Virus record (IMG/VR): IMGVR_UViG_3300032087_005336
Span: 1-53,315 of that record
Source: a virus
Length of the DNA stretch: 53,315 nucleotides
Strand: one strand, 5' to 3'
Within the stretch, counting starts at the first letter, position 1. Every line of letters starts with the position of its first letter. Positions 8,401 through 17,200 of this stretch are shown here, one piece after another. Under the pieces are notes generated by a model. That model was not told the DNA's origin and did not search any database. It saw nothing but the letters and a program-made list of their open reading frames with translations. Position numbers and translations under genes: made by a program.

Positions 8401-9855
8401 GTTTTCTCCACGAAGTGGAGTTCCTGCAGCAGCACCAGTATCAAACTGTTGTTCAAATGTACTGTATTGATAAACAGTATAAGCAATACCAGATGATGGT
8501 GTATATGTGTGACCAATTGTAGAGATACCTACATTAATAACAAATTGATTGCTATTAAATAATGCATCAGCATCAATCTTGAAGATATGTCCAGAAGGGC
8601 TACTTCCGTCAGGGAAGATAGTAGTTGTTACACCAGAATGCTCAGTTGAACAGGTAAATGCAAGTCCACTGAGGTTAACATGGTCTGTACTGGTTAATCC
8701 ATGACCTATTAGAGTGGTTACAGTAGCAACACCAGTTACTGGTGTATACTCAAATGCAGTAATAGTTACACCAGAACCAACATTTTCAAATCCGTAAGGT
8801 TTGTTATTAATAACAAATGTTGCAATACCAGCAGCACGATCCATTGCTGCGATTGTTGCTTCAGAAACACCAGCACCTAAGATATGAGATAATGCTCCAC
8901 CAACAAAGTAAGATTGTGCAGCACCTACCGATCTGCTGTTTGCTTGAGTACCGTCCCTATATCCTGCTCTTAGATCGTGAGCAACTGCTTCTAGTACATC
9001 ATGAATGTCATCTTGGCAATTTCTTGCTGTACCAAAAGACATTGTAAATGCACCACCAGCATAGTTGACACTGGTAATAAATCCTACTGCTTCTGCTGCA
9101 ATATATTCTGCGTTTAAATCAATAAGTCTTGCAGCATCTTGTGCTCTATGTGATCCTGCAAGTCCACTAAATCCACTGGTTAAGAAACCAACTGCTTCAC
9201 CAGCAATATAATCTGCATTCTGACGAATCAATCTTGCACCATCAAAATATCTGTCTCCAGCAACACCTAGTAATGGAACGAAAGCAATAACTGCATTTCC
9301 ATACTCCATCGGTTCACCAAGGAACCCTGGAGCAGATCCCCCTTCAGGAACACCTTTAGAACCACCACCAATATCAGCACCTTTACCGACGAATGCTAAG
9401 TCAGTTAGATGACATGCATTATTAATATGGAATAAATCTCTATTTGGATTATTTGGTGCAACGAAACAGTTTCTTAGTTCAAATCCTTCAACAGATACGT
9501 TATCTCTAAGAACAATTGGATTATTTTCTACATAATATCCAGCACTAACTTTAATAGTATCACCAGGTTGTGCATATTCTGATGCTTTCTTAATAGATGC
9601 TAAAGCATCCTGTTGAGTAAGTCCACTGTTTAAGTCATTACCCTCTACAGTAACAAACCAAGTATTACCAATACTTCTACCAGCACCAACGGTAATTACC
9701 CTGGTTGCAATACCAACCCCTTCGGTATCTTGACGAACAAATACAGTACCGTCATAATGGTTAATAGCTAACTCACCAAAAGTGAGTTGTTCTAATGCAG
9801 GTTGAGCCCCTGGTGTAAAGGACCTTTTTAACCTAATTTTTGGACTAGTATTCAT
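5410..9855 (-). CDS. Large tail-fibre/adhesin-like virion protein with beta-helix and tandem repeats
   Basis: A 1481-residue protein. Residues 1-55 (PGAQPALEQLTFGELAIN ... DGTVFVR) form an N-terminal module common at the start of phage fibre proteins. Residues about 60-170 (ALASIKKASEYAQPGDTIKVSAGYY ... NVSVEGFEL) read as the start of a pectate-lyase-like right-handed beta-helix. The middle, from about 370 to 1060, holds a repeated module with HGLT..D.V.LSGLAFTC and GVTTTIFPDGSS followed by VGISTIxHTY. Near the C-terminus is a GGSGY-x-P-x-VTF module. Its late promoter lies in the gap after gp16 and a GGGAG ribosome site precedes the ATG. The likely role is host-surface binding, but no enzyme motif supports a lyase activity. 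Confidence 0.82.
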   Translation of the reverse strand: MNTSPKIRLKRSFTPGAQPALEQLTFGELAINHYDGTVFVRQDTEGVGIATRVITVGAGRSIGNTWFVTVEGNDLNSGLTQQDALASIKKASEYAQPGDTIKVSAGYYVENNPIVLRDNVSVEGFELRNCFVAPNNPNRDLFHINNACHLTDLAFVGKGADIGGGSKGVPEGGSAPGFLGEPMEYGNAVIAFVPLLGVAGDRYFDGARLIRQNADYIAGEAVGFLTSGFSGLAGSHRAQDAARLIDLNAEYIAAEAVGFITSVNYAGGAFTMSFGTARNCQDDIHDVLEAVAHDLRAGYRDGTQANSRSVGAAQSYFVGGALSHILGAGVSEATIAAMDRAAGIATFVINNKPYGFENVGSGVTITAFEYTPVTGVATVTTLIGHGLTSTDHVNLSGLAFTCSTEHSGVTTTIFPDGSSPSGHIFKIDADALFNSNQFVINVGISTIGHTYTPSSGIAYTVYQYSTFEQQFDTGAAAGTPLRGENVVGNGICLNVNNDITELVGIVTSAIGAGNTDSLPGITTGMRLDMNKCRRDVAKIWKSVCYDITRGGNTKVVGAAKSYYDANGNKLTDILVDPDEYEQSVVALEYSKDIARRIVNNVRDGSYTIGTAFSISGANYSPTAGILTVTTNVGHGLTAKDTVKLSGLAFSCATHNNSIGVYDFQYDRQSGFSTVILDNDHGLSSGDEFELRNLTFSCGDSGLGPVVNVSNVVYDENVGIITVTTSSASGVFAGEPVQLKNIAFTCAAEHAGVTTTIFPDGSSQNNIDGYGYDVFTVLAVNSATEFQVNVGPSTIAHTYDTGGTVQAGVTTTVFPDVQSNDYVFDAYVGTAGTVIYTNVGISTIEHTYASGGEVRIGVTTTIFPNGGVFGDCFEVQDYVSDTQVKINVGISTFLHVYESGGTIQKTRTFRPDIGQIRDVSIQIDSDTGNNNTVGNCKNVIAAMNTAVGICTAIIEDGFRALQDPLYLTPTNATYDPVGGALTVTVADHGLTTTDKVKLAPNSINFTCNSDGNITTIGYPDKTSPIYDKFVGISATTTNTFTINAGSIPAFGAGYVHTFVSAATSAINYGGAGISTRFPGNGGAGSNFENDPSFSPGTDGPVLKGPYVRNCTNFIENSIGMRIDGFDADPGDKDELGVQGSMSVDSFTQYNQGGIGVSITNGAYAQLVSIFTICCNEAIVTLTGGQCDLTNSNSSFGEFGLVSKGVGDENSSSNYRQTAEVVKPGDPGRTIEQGVYDIGDRKVTLTGVGTQRPYDGQTLFFDELYYSVEKVKVTNGGSGYEGAVPSVTFTDPTGPDGITAQGIPIIEDGVVTDFLVANSGTQYQFNAFPAITIGPPNEGGTQATAEVVRMQPLYFKVASATLPHNGISTITMSQGLNNDLAGGEVAYITRQSLQITSSHSFEYVGAGNTILTARPSVGGIIIQDNEVVQEDGGLVVYTSTDQAGNFRIGDGIQIDQATGTISGRVYIKSLFNSVTPFILALGG

Positions 9856-9894
9856 TGCGACTCCCTATAACGTTAGCCAAAAAACCTTCTTGAT

Positions 9895-10350
9895 CTATTT
9901 ATTCAAGGTCTCATTTTGCATATTTTCAAATGACTTGCTATTTAGTAACTTGGATAATTCTGCTGTAGATCCGACAAAAAGTGCATTATTAACAGTTGTT
10001 GGACCCTGCTTTTTCGTATCCTGCTCCAAGTCATGCATTTTTTTCTGCAAATCAATTAACTTGTCAGTAGCATCAGAAACGTTCTTAATTAATTGACCAG
10101 CAACTTCATATGCTCTTGGCATTTCCGTTTCTTGTGCCAACTCAAGAATTCCATTAATTGCTTCTTGACCTTTTTCTATAATAGAATATAAATTTCCTCT
10201 AGTATATTCATAGTCATTTGTTATATCATCTTTTTTGATGGGTTTTTCTTTTTTAGATTCCTCAACAATTTCAGAAGATGCCTCTACTTCAACAATAGGT
10301 GCTTCTTCTTCAATATTGAAAGTTTCATTTAGATCTTCAAATTTTCCCAT
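9895..10350 (-). CDS. gp16: Small terminase subunit gp16 (DNA packaging)
   Basis: A 151-residue protein, close to T4 gp16 in length (164). An acidic N-terminus is followed by a helical core: YTRGNLYSIIEKGQEAINGILELAQETEMPRAYEVAGQLIKNVSDATDKLIDLQKKM. This helix pair with its ...PRAYEV... turn is the signature of T4-type small terminases, which form rings, recognise DNA for packaging and stimulate the large terminase gp17. The C-terminus (ALFVGSTAELSKLL) also fits the family. The start overlaps the gp15 stop as TAATG. The large terminase does not follow; a fibre module with its own promoter does, so gp17 would have to lie beyond the left edge. Confidence 0.85.
   Translation of the reverse strand: MGKFEDLNETFNIEEEAPIVEVEASSEIVEESKKEKPIKKDDITNDYEYTRGNLYSIIEKGQEAINGILELAQETEMPRAYEVAGQLIKNVSDATDKLIDLQKKMHDLEQDTKKQGPTTVNNALFVGSTAELSKLLNSKSFENMQNETLNK
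9896..9903 (-). promoter_or_regulatory. T4-type late promoter (AATAAATA) of the fibre module
   Basis: An exact NATAAATA match on the minus strand, overlapping the gp16 stop codon and lying 40 bases before the ATG at 9855. It starts a new transcription unit for the fibre genes 5410-9855 and below. Confidence 0.7.
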
Positions 10351-11363
10351 TAGATAAATCCTCCATCAAATCCAAAGTCATCTCCCAATTCAACTAGATT
10401 ATCATCAGCAGATGTAATTACAGTGACATTAGTTCCAGAAACATGGGCAGTTGCTGTAGTATTATTTTGTGCTCTTCTAACCAGAATCTTATTATCGGAA
10501 TCGGATTTCTGCTTGACATACATTACTTCACTATTGATGGAGATATAAGTATCTTCTTCAACACCACCAATGGTTTGTAGTTCAACAATTTCATCGGTTT
10601 TAGTAATGTCTGCTGCCGTTCTGGATAGAACTCCATCATCATATTCTTTAATTGCCTTAGGTTCTACAGAATATGTAACGTCTCTCTGATTCTTTTCTGC
10701 AGCACCTGTAGTTGCAAAGTAACCAACCTCTGCTTTCTTGATAATTTTCGCACTGACATCCCTTGTAACAGGACCAAATAGATATGTCTTTGCACTAAAT
10801 CTTAGTGTATAAATGAGCGCCCTTCTAGTATCAAAATTTCCTTCATATTGATCATCCATCGAGATTCCTTCCAATACAATAGGAACGTCTCGTTTTTCAT
10901 TAATTTCATCAATTAACTCAATTGTTAAGTTGTAAGATGGTTGAAAATATGGTAAAATCTGCTCTACAATTTGAAGTGCATCATCATTTAATTTGGTGTA
11001 AATATTTAACTCAAAGTCCATATTATATGGAACTGGCATATATGCTTTTTTTATTTTTCCATCACCAGTTGTTGAGGGTACTAAAAACTTTTGAGTTGTA
11101 GTTACTTTTCTTGAAGAATCATATTGAAGACCAACAAACTCAAATGACATTCTTGGCAAAGTAATTTGAGTTGCTTTGTTTAGATCTTCAACTTGCTCCA
11201 ATCTTGCAAGAAATTTTTGCTGAGGTGCATATGCAAGAGGAACCTTTACAGTGCTTACTGTATTATTTGAAGAATCTGTAGTCTTTATTGAAATCCCATT
11301 AAAAAGAGTACCAAAACCGATGACGGTTTTGCGTAAGATTTCGTGGTAAAAATATTCAAACAT
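10350..11363 (-). CDS. gp15: Proximal tail sheath stabiliser gp15
   Basis: A 337-residue protein opening MFEYFYHEILRKTVIGFGTLFNGISI, the recognisable start of T4-type gp15, which caps the tail sheath and tube at the neck. T4 gp15 has 272 residues; the core (VPLAYAPQQKFLARLEQ ... LPRMSFEFVGLQYDSSRK ... YMPVPYNMDFELNIYTK) is intact here and the extra length lies in the C-terminal 100 residues (GVEEDTYISINSEVMYVKQ). It sits between gp14 and gp16, the conserved T4 order, and its stop overlaps the gp16 start. Confidence 0.9.
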   Translation of the reverse strand: MFEYFYHEILRKTVIGFGTLFNGISIKTTDSSNNTVSTVKVPLAYAPQQKFLARLEQVEDLNKATQITLPRMSFEFVGLQYDSSRKVTTTQKFLVPSTTGDGKIKKAYMPVPYNMDFELNIYTKLNDDALQIVEQILPYFQPSYNLTIELIDEINEKRDVPIVLEGISMDDQYEGNFDTRRALIYTLRFSAKTYLFGPVTRDVSAKIIKKAEVGYFATTGAAEKNQRDVTYSVEPKAIKEYDDGVLSRTAADITKTDEIVELQTIGGVEEDTYISINSEVMYVKQKSDSDNKILVRRAQNNTTATAHVSGTNVTVITSADDNLVELGDDFGFDGGFI

Positions 11364-11372
11364 GGTATTAGA

Positions 11373-12812
11373 TTAAACTCTTCCAAATGGGTTTCTTTCT
11401 GTAAAGTCAAGAATGTCATCAGCTTCTGACTGAATAACATCATTTTCATCATATGCTTCCACTAAATTAAATTCATCATCAGATTGATCATTCTCACTAC
11501 TGTCATCAATAAGTGGATTTGTAGTAATAGTATTTAGGATTACAATTTTATGTTGTGCTCCAGAAGTTTCACCAGTAACTATTTCATTATGTAAAAATTC
11601 TCCACTAATATTAGATAATTGAAGTTCTTTATCACTTGCATTCCAATCTTTAACCCTTGCCTTAGAACCAGAAGAACTTCCAGTAACGATTTCATTAAAT
11701 ACAAAGTTTCCAGAACCAATCTGATTTGGTAGTGAGAATGTGATATTTGGAGCAATAGTATAACCTGATCCAGGATTAGTAATTCTTACAGCAGAGATCG
11801 TATTATCATTTGCAAGAATTGCTCTACCAGTTGCTGTAGTACCTCCAGACACTGGACTTGAAAATGTTACAGTTGGTTCTTCTATGTAATTTGACCCAAC
11901 AGAAGTAACCGTAATTACTCCTACAGCACCTGTAGTTACAATACCAACAGTTGCTTCTGCTCCAACACCAGTTGTTTTGCCACTAAATGTTACTAGTGGA
12001 GCAACTGTATATCCAGCACCTGGATTGGTAAGTTCTATACCCTGAATTGTTAGATATTGATCACCACCAGATCCTATTGTCGTTCTTCCCGTTACAATAC
12101 CTACAGCATCAATCCCACCAGAGGGTGCTGTAGATATTCCTAAAGTTATTGGTGCATTATATCCGTAACCAGTTGCTGATATTGTGAAGAGACCTAAAGC
12201 ACCATTAACAATACCAGTATATGCAGATGCAGTTTCACCAATACCAGAAACTGTATATGTTCTAATATAACCAATTTCTTGAACTTGAGTATCAATCTCA
12301 TCTACACCAGTATCAAGAACTTCAGAACCATATCTGAAGAGTTCACATCTCAATTCATAGACATAGTTTTTCTGTAATTGGTAAAACGGTTGCTCATGTT
12401 CAACAAACTTAATTTCAAATAACCTCTGACCTAATGGGAAATAAATTAAATCTCCTTCTTTTGGTCTAGTTGATAATTCAATATTGGGTAAGTCTTTTAT
12501 CAAGGGTGTGATATAATTTTCATATCTATCTTTTGAAATAATAAGAGTCAAATCATCGACATCCTGGATACCAAATTTAGATAGTAAGGTTCCTTGACCA
12601 TCATATCCATCAAAGTTATTAACATATGCTTCGATTGGATATGCATTATTAAATTCTGATTGAATAACCTCTTCAATAACAGTATTTTTTGTAAGATATC
12701 TTCTTGGAATATAATAAACCTCAACCCCATACATTCTCAACTGCTCGTTGATTAAATCTTGTACGAGATTTTGTTCACTTCGTGAACCTTGTTGGAAAAA
12801 TGGATTTAACAT
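11373..12812 (-). CDS. gp14: Neck protein gp14 with an inserted beta-repeat region
   Basis: A 479-residue protein. Residues 1-175 (MLNPFFQQGSRSEQNLVQDL ... GVEVYYIPRRYL ... DLIYFPLGQRLFEIKFVEHEQPFYQL) are the conserved gp14 fold that joins the portal/neck to the tail. T4 gp14 has only 256 residues. The extra length is a block of three to four repeats at about 185-365 built on NPGAGYTVAPLVTFSG, VGSNYIEEPTVTFSSP and NPGSGYTIAPNITF. The same motif recurs in gp7, gp8, the gp10-like protein and the 1481-residue protein. The acidic C-terminus (EADDILDFTERNPFG) again looks gp14-like. The gene is four bases from gp13. Confidence 0.88.
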   Translation of the reverse strand: MLNPFFQQGSRSEQNLVQDLINEQLRMYGVEVYYIPRRYLTKNTVIEEVIQSEFNNAYPIEAYVNNFDGYDGQGTLLSKFGIQDVDDLTLIISKDRYENYITPLIKDLPNIELSTRPKEGDLIYFPLGQRLFEIKFVEHEQPFYQLQKNYVYELRCELFRYGSEVLDTGVDEIDTQVQEIGYIRTYTVSGIGETASAYTGIVNGALGLFTISATGYGYNAPITLGISTAPSGGIDAVGIVTGRTTIGSGGDQYLTIQGIELTNPGAGYTVAPLVTFSGKTTGVGAEATVGIVTTGAVGVITVTSVGSNYIEEPTVTFSSPVSGGTTATGRAILANDNTISAVRITNPGSGYTIAPNITFSLPNQIGSGNFVFNEIVTGSSSGSKARVKDWNASDKELQLSNISGEFLHNEIVTGETSGAQHKIVILNTITTNPLIDDSSENDQSDDEFNLVEAYDENDVIQSEADDILDFTERNPFGRV

Positions 12813-12816
12813 AGTA

Positions 12817-13659
12817 TCAACCGATCATGTCTAGTGGTGGAAGTTCATAAGTAGATGACATTCTCTCCCTAATTCTTTCTAACTCTCTTTCCGCATCATC
12901 AAACATTTGACGACCATTAAGTTCTACACCACCAGGAAGTTTTACTCCTTGGAACTTCATGAGGTTCTGACCCCATTGCCTCTTTACAAGGGCAGTCAGA
13001 TACATCTTAAGGAACGAATCGTTCCATACCTGAGTATATGTGCTTGGATCCAAAAGTCTCCAGCAATCTATAATTAAGTAGTCATTTTCAATAACTTGAC
13101 CCCAATCCATATCAACATATAATCTATCTTGCCTCTGATTGAATCTAAAATGCTTAAGTGGATTTAGAAGATGATCAATATCTGACAGTTTTGTTTGAAC
13201 CATAGAATATTGTAGAAGATCAATAGAATCCCAATAATATAAGTCATTCAAGAAAAGTTGATACTTCACACTAAACATGGATCCACTTGTAGCGGATGAA
13301 GATGCCATTCTAAAAATCTTATTTACACCTGTAACAGAACTAGGAACAGGTAAATAATTTGAATTTTCTTCAAAAGAAAATGATGATGTAGAACCAACTG
13401 TTTGTGTTACAGTTTCTGTAGTAATTCCTGATATTGTGCTACTTCCTCTAGATCTTCCCCTATCAATATCATCTTGGGTTATCTTATACTTTAAATATGT
13501 TCTAACTACACCATCAAAGTGTCTCTCATGAAAATATTGCAATGCATCATCAACTAGATCATCAATCTGCTCATCAGCAACATTGATTTCTAGAACAGGA
13601 GCACCTAATTGTCTCTTAACATAATTAATTAGATCTTGTCTAGATGATGGTTGTGCCAT
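12817..13659 (-). CDS. gp13: Neck protein gp13
   Basis: A 280-residue protein (T4 gp13 has 309). The N-terminus DLINYVKRQLGAPVLEINVADEQIDDLVDDALQYFHERHFDG is the characteristic helical start of T4-type gp13, which connects the portal to the head completion complex. The C-terminal half (LLNPLKHFRFNQRQDRLYVDMDW ... YLTALVKRQWGQNLMKF ... GRQMFDDAERELERIRERM) also fits. The order gp13-gp14-gp15-gp16 is as in T4. A CTAAATA box 19 bases upstream may provide its own late promoter; the Shine-Dalgarno sequence is weak. Confidence 0.9.
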   Translation of the reverse strand: MAQPSSRQDLINYVKRQLGAPVLEINVADEQIDDLVDDALQYFHERHFDGVVRTYLKYKITQDDIDRGRSRGSSTISGITTETVTQTVGSTSSFSFEENSNYLPVPSSVTGVNKIFRMASSSATSGSMFSVKYQLFLNDLYYWDSIDLLQYSMVQTKLSDIDHLLNPLKHFRFNQRQDRLYVDMDWGQVIENDYLIIDCWRLLDPSTYTQVWNDSFLKMYLTALVKRQWGQNLMKFQGVKLPGGVELNGRQMFDDAERELERIRERMSSTYELPPLDMIG

Positions 13660-13678
13660 TTTATTACAGCTTTAAAAT

Positions 13679-13686
13679 TATTTAGG
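13679..13686 (-). promoter_or_regulatory. Variant late promoter (CCTAAATA) before gp13
   Basis: One mismatch to NATAAATA, 19 bases before the gp13 ATG, overlapping the stop of the preceding gene. It shares CTAAATAATTTTA with the site before the gene at 1299-2882. Confidence 0.42.
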
Positions 13687-14068
13687 GAGCAGAAGAAATA
13701 CCACTTGTAACAAGTAAGTTTCCATCTGCGATTTTATATACTGTTGTCCCAGAACTAACTAAAACATCATAATAATATCTCCCTTGAGTAAGTGATCTAG
13801 TATCAGTTGCACCCATTGCAATTTTAAATTGACCGTTTGATGCACTTACAAAACTAAAGTCAAATGTTCCGTGGGCATACATTGAAGACCCAATAGAAAC
13901 ACTTTTTGTCATTTGTGATGAACCAGACCAATCACTAAAATCAAATGCAGAACCATATTGATCTACAGTTGTGAAATTAACTTCAAAATCAGATCCAGCA
14001 AAAAGACTCAAGTTTACACCATAGGGAACACCTGAACTTGGATTGAAAGTTATTCTTTGATTAGACAT
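13682..14068 (-). CDS. Small beta-sandwich virion protein
   Basis: A 128-residue protein (MSNQRITFNPSSGVPYGVNLSLFAGSDFEVNFTTVDQYGSAFDFSDWS). The alternation of strands and the pattern aGSDFEVNFTTvdqyGsafDfsdWs resembles the N-terminal baseplate or fibre-attachment domains of tailed phages, but this is a resemblance only. It has no membrane segment or cysteine. The start lies 19 bases inside the preceding gene, so it is translated from the same message. Its place between the gp10-like protein and gp13 argues for a structural or assembly role. Confidence 0.68.
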   Translation of the reverse strand: MSNQRITFNPSSGVPYGVNLSLFAGSDFEVNFTTVDQYGSAFDFSDWSGSSQMTKSVSIGSSMYAHGTFDFSFVSASNGQFKIAMGATDTRSLTQGRYYYDVLVSSGTTVYKIADGNLLVTSGISSAP

Positions 14069-14268
14069 TTGAGCAGATCCTTAATTTCTTGGAGATCATC
14101 TTTTAGTGATTTAACATCTTCTTCAATTTTTGTCACCCTTTCAGTATCTTTTTTACGATACTTTAAGGAGTTCATGTAATTTTTATATTCTGTCATATTG
14201 GTATTCACAATTGCATTTGTTTCAGAATCTCTGAATAAATTTGAATGATTTTCTACTTTAATTTTCAT
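14050..14268 (-). CDS. Small coiled-coil protein
   Basis: A 72-residue protein starting MKIKVENHSNLFRD, 1 base after the stop of the gp10-like gene. Residues 45-72 (TKIEEDVKSLKDDLQEIKDLLKCLI) form a regular heptad pattern, so it is probably an oligomeric coiled coil. A longer reading from a TTG 9 bases upstream is possible but unneeded. It overlaps the next gene by 19 bases. Similar small proteins sit at this place in cyanophage genomes as far as I recall; function unknown. Confidence 0.7.
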   Translation of the reverse strand: MKIKVENHSNLFRDSETNAIVNTNMTEYKNYMNSLKYRKKDTERVTKIEEDVKSLKDDLQEIKDLLKCLIKE

Positions 14269-14269
14269 A

Positions 14270-17200
14270 TCAAGCAAATGCGATGGTTCTCAAATCACGG
14301 ATTCTTGGTGGATAGCACTGATTTGTGGAGGTTGCCACCAATTTAATGCTAAAGTATTTAAATGATGGTAGATCTTCAATAGTAAACTCATAATCTTTAA
14401 ATGTTAATGCTGTAGATTCAAATCCTTTGTTATCTGTTGGTGATACGAAAGAATCAGATCTTCCATCATTATCATTAGGATCAATAATTTGCCCATCTTC
14501 CTGTAGATTATTATATCCAGGGAATGGATAGTAAATCAGTTCTTCTGATGGTTCATTAGTAATTGCATAGAATGCACGAATGTCAGCAAAATTATTAATA
14601 TATGCTGCCAGAACAACTCGTAGGTTATTTGCTGGAATTTCTAATCCAATTGGTTTAGTTGCATATATGAATGCTGAAGGATCATTCTTCAGTGTTGAGG
14701 TTCTTTGATCATTTGCATAATCTGAAATTACACTGTTGACTCTATTTGAAACAAAGATAATGCCAGTTCTATCTAAGTCAATAACAGGAGATACTCTTGG
14801 ATCATAGGATCTCATGTTAATTTCAATCTCAAGTGATTTATTACCTGGAAGATTGGTCAATAAATTGTCAGAATTGACCTTAGATGCAATCAATCTTGGA
14901 GTATCAAAATAATTGTCACTATCAAGACTAATGCTGCTATAACCTGCGTCTTCAAAAGAAACTTCGTTTCCATTTACACTTGTTGCAGTTAGAGTTCTTG
15001 CTCTTGCATCAATTCCAGTTTTCTGTAAAATCATATGTTGAATCATTGGCTTCATGATTTCATATTGAATATTCTGAGTAGCAGTAATATTTGATCCACC
15101 AGTGGATTTGGTTTGATTTAGATATAATGTTGGTAATGAGGATGAATTAGACCTATCAACACCATCTGAAGAATTATCAATCTTAATGGTGTAATGATCT
15201 AAACCAATTGCGTCACTGACAGTAGCATCCTGAAGTTGATGTTCCTTATTGATTCTTCTGAGAGAAACTCCAGAATTTTCATACTTATAAACAAGATTGT
15301 CAGTCTCATAAGATCCAACAAAAGTAGAATCAATTCCTCTAGTAATATCTGTTAATGTATTTCCAACAACTCCTTCATAGGAAATGATTTCATCTCCCAA
15401 TTGGATATAACCTGGATTAGTAGTTCCAACTCCAACACCTTCAAAAGTTGCAAATATCGATGAATCAGAAATAACAATATCTTCAGTTGAGGTTCTGCTA
15501 TAGTCACTTGAGAGTTTAACAGGTTGTAAATCAGATACTACATCACCAACAATTACATTATTTGTCAATGCGTGCATACCATGATTTAAATGATTGACTT
15601 TAATATGTAAACCATCAGTGATTACTCTTGGTGAAGAATCTAGTGTGACGGATGCATTATTACTAAATTCTGAAGTAATACCTGAAGAATTAATATATCT
15701 CAGTGTTTTTCCAGACCCAACATTAAAGTCACCCTGAACTTGATCAAGAATCAATTCATTAATACCAAAGATTTCAGATACTGATAGTTGTAGATTTCTA
15801 CCTATGCCATCACCTACTGATGCTGTAACAATATCACCAACCTTGAATCCATTTCCACCTGATAGAATTGTTGCTCCAATTGCAACTCCATTTTCAACAA
15901 AGATATTTGCAGTGGCATTCTCCCCTCTTCCAGTTAAACTTTCTAAGGTGACACCATCATATTGATAAGTTCCTGCTGAAGGAGTTAATCCTAAACCAGC
16001 ATTAACAATTGACATTGTACCAGTAGCAATACCAAGACCCATTACATAGTTACCAGTAGCATTTGAATCATCTTGAGTTACTGTATTTCCTGGAACAATC
16101 TCAGTTCCCCATCCAACAGCAGTTGTTCCAAGTCCAACAATAATTCTTCTTGACCCAACATCTAGAGAATCTTTCTTTAGAACTGGAATATGTGAATTAC
16201 CATTATTAAGGTCTGGATTAAAGAAGCTAATTGTTCCTTCTTCAACAAAGTTTGCTCTATAAAGGTCAAACTTCAAATCTTCATACTGACTTGGTGTCCA
16301 AGTTGAACTATTTTGTGATTTGAATAGTGAACCAAGATCTGATTGCTTTGTAATAGGAACTTGCTCAGATTCTGGAAGTGCTAGATTAGCAACGTCAACT
16401 TCACCAAGACGTGAAATCCATAGATTAAATCCAGTAGTATTAGATCCTATAACAATACAGTGTTCTTTATTTCCCTCAAGGTATACAGGTGCTGGGAAAG
16501 TTACATTAGTAGCAACACTAGCATCATCAGATACTTTTACATCAGTATCTTTTAGAACAACATGAGAAAGTGGATAAATCTCAGTCGAAGAAGGAAGACC
16601 ATTTACCATTGGTCTCAATTCAACGAAACAAGTTTCATCTACACCAGCACTTTGGAAGTACAGATCTACACCAGTAATAAATGCTCCAGTGCTATCTTCT
16701 GCACTACCGACGAAGAAAGACTGTGCAAGAGGATCATCATCTCTTCTTCGTGGTGTTACATTAGTAATACGATTAGTTACATTTCTTACATTTGTAACAT
16801 TGGTAACTCTGGTTACATTAGTAACATTTTGTGTTACATTTGTAACATTAGTGATGTTAGTGACACGTCTTGCATTTTGAATGGCAACTCTCTGACGATT
16901 AAGTTCGTTTTGAATTGCACGGTCTCTCCTTGCAAGAGCATCAATTCTATTACCTTGCTCATCAAGTCTATTGCCTAAATCATCAACAGCATCTTCAAGA
17001 TTATCTACTCTTCCTGGAAGTTCTAGAAGTTCTTCGGGTAAAGTAATGTCAGGTACTGTTAAATCAACATTTGTATTCAGATCAATAACACTTTCAGAGG
17101 TTTCTGAAATGTTTCTAGACTGAGATGTAAATGCATTTGTTACTTCTACATTACGTGTAGAAATTACAGTCCCTTGAACCTGAGCAATATTGCCAGAGGA

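Noticed and set aside
5410-9855. A pectate lyase activity for the beta-helix protein
   Set aside because: Only the repeat pattern of a right-handed helix is seen; I could not find the catalytic residues of a lyase or hydrolase.
16755-16862. Short regular repeats as a possible CRISPR array
   Set aside because: Units are 9 bases without unique spacers and lie in frame inside a coding sequence, giving a VTN protein repeat.
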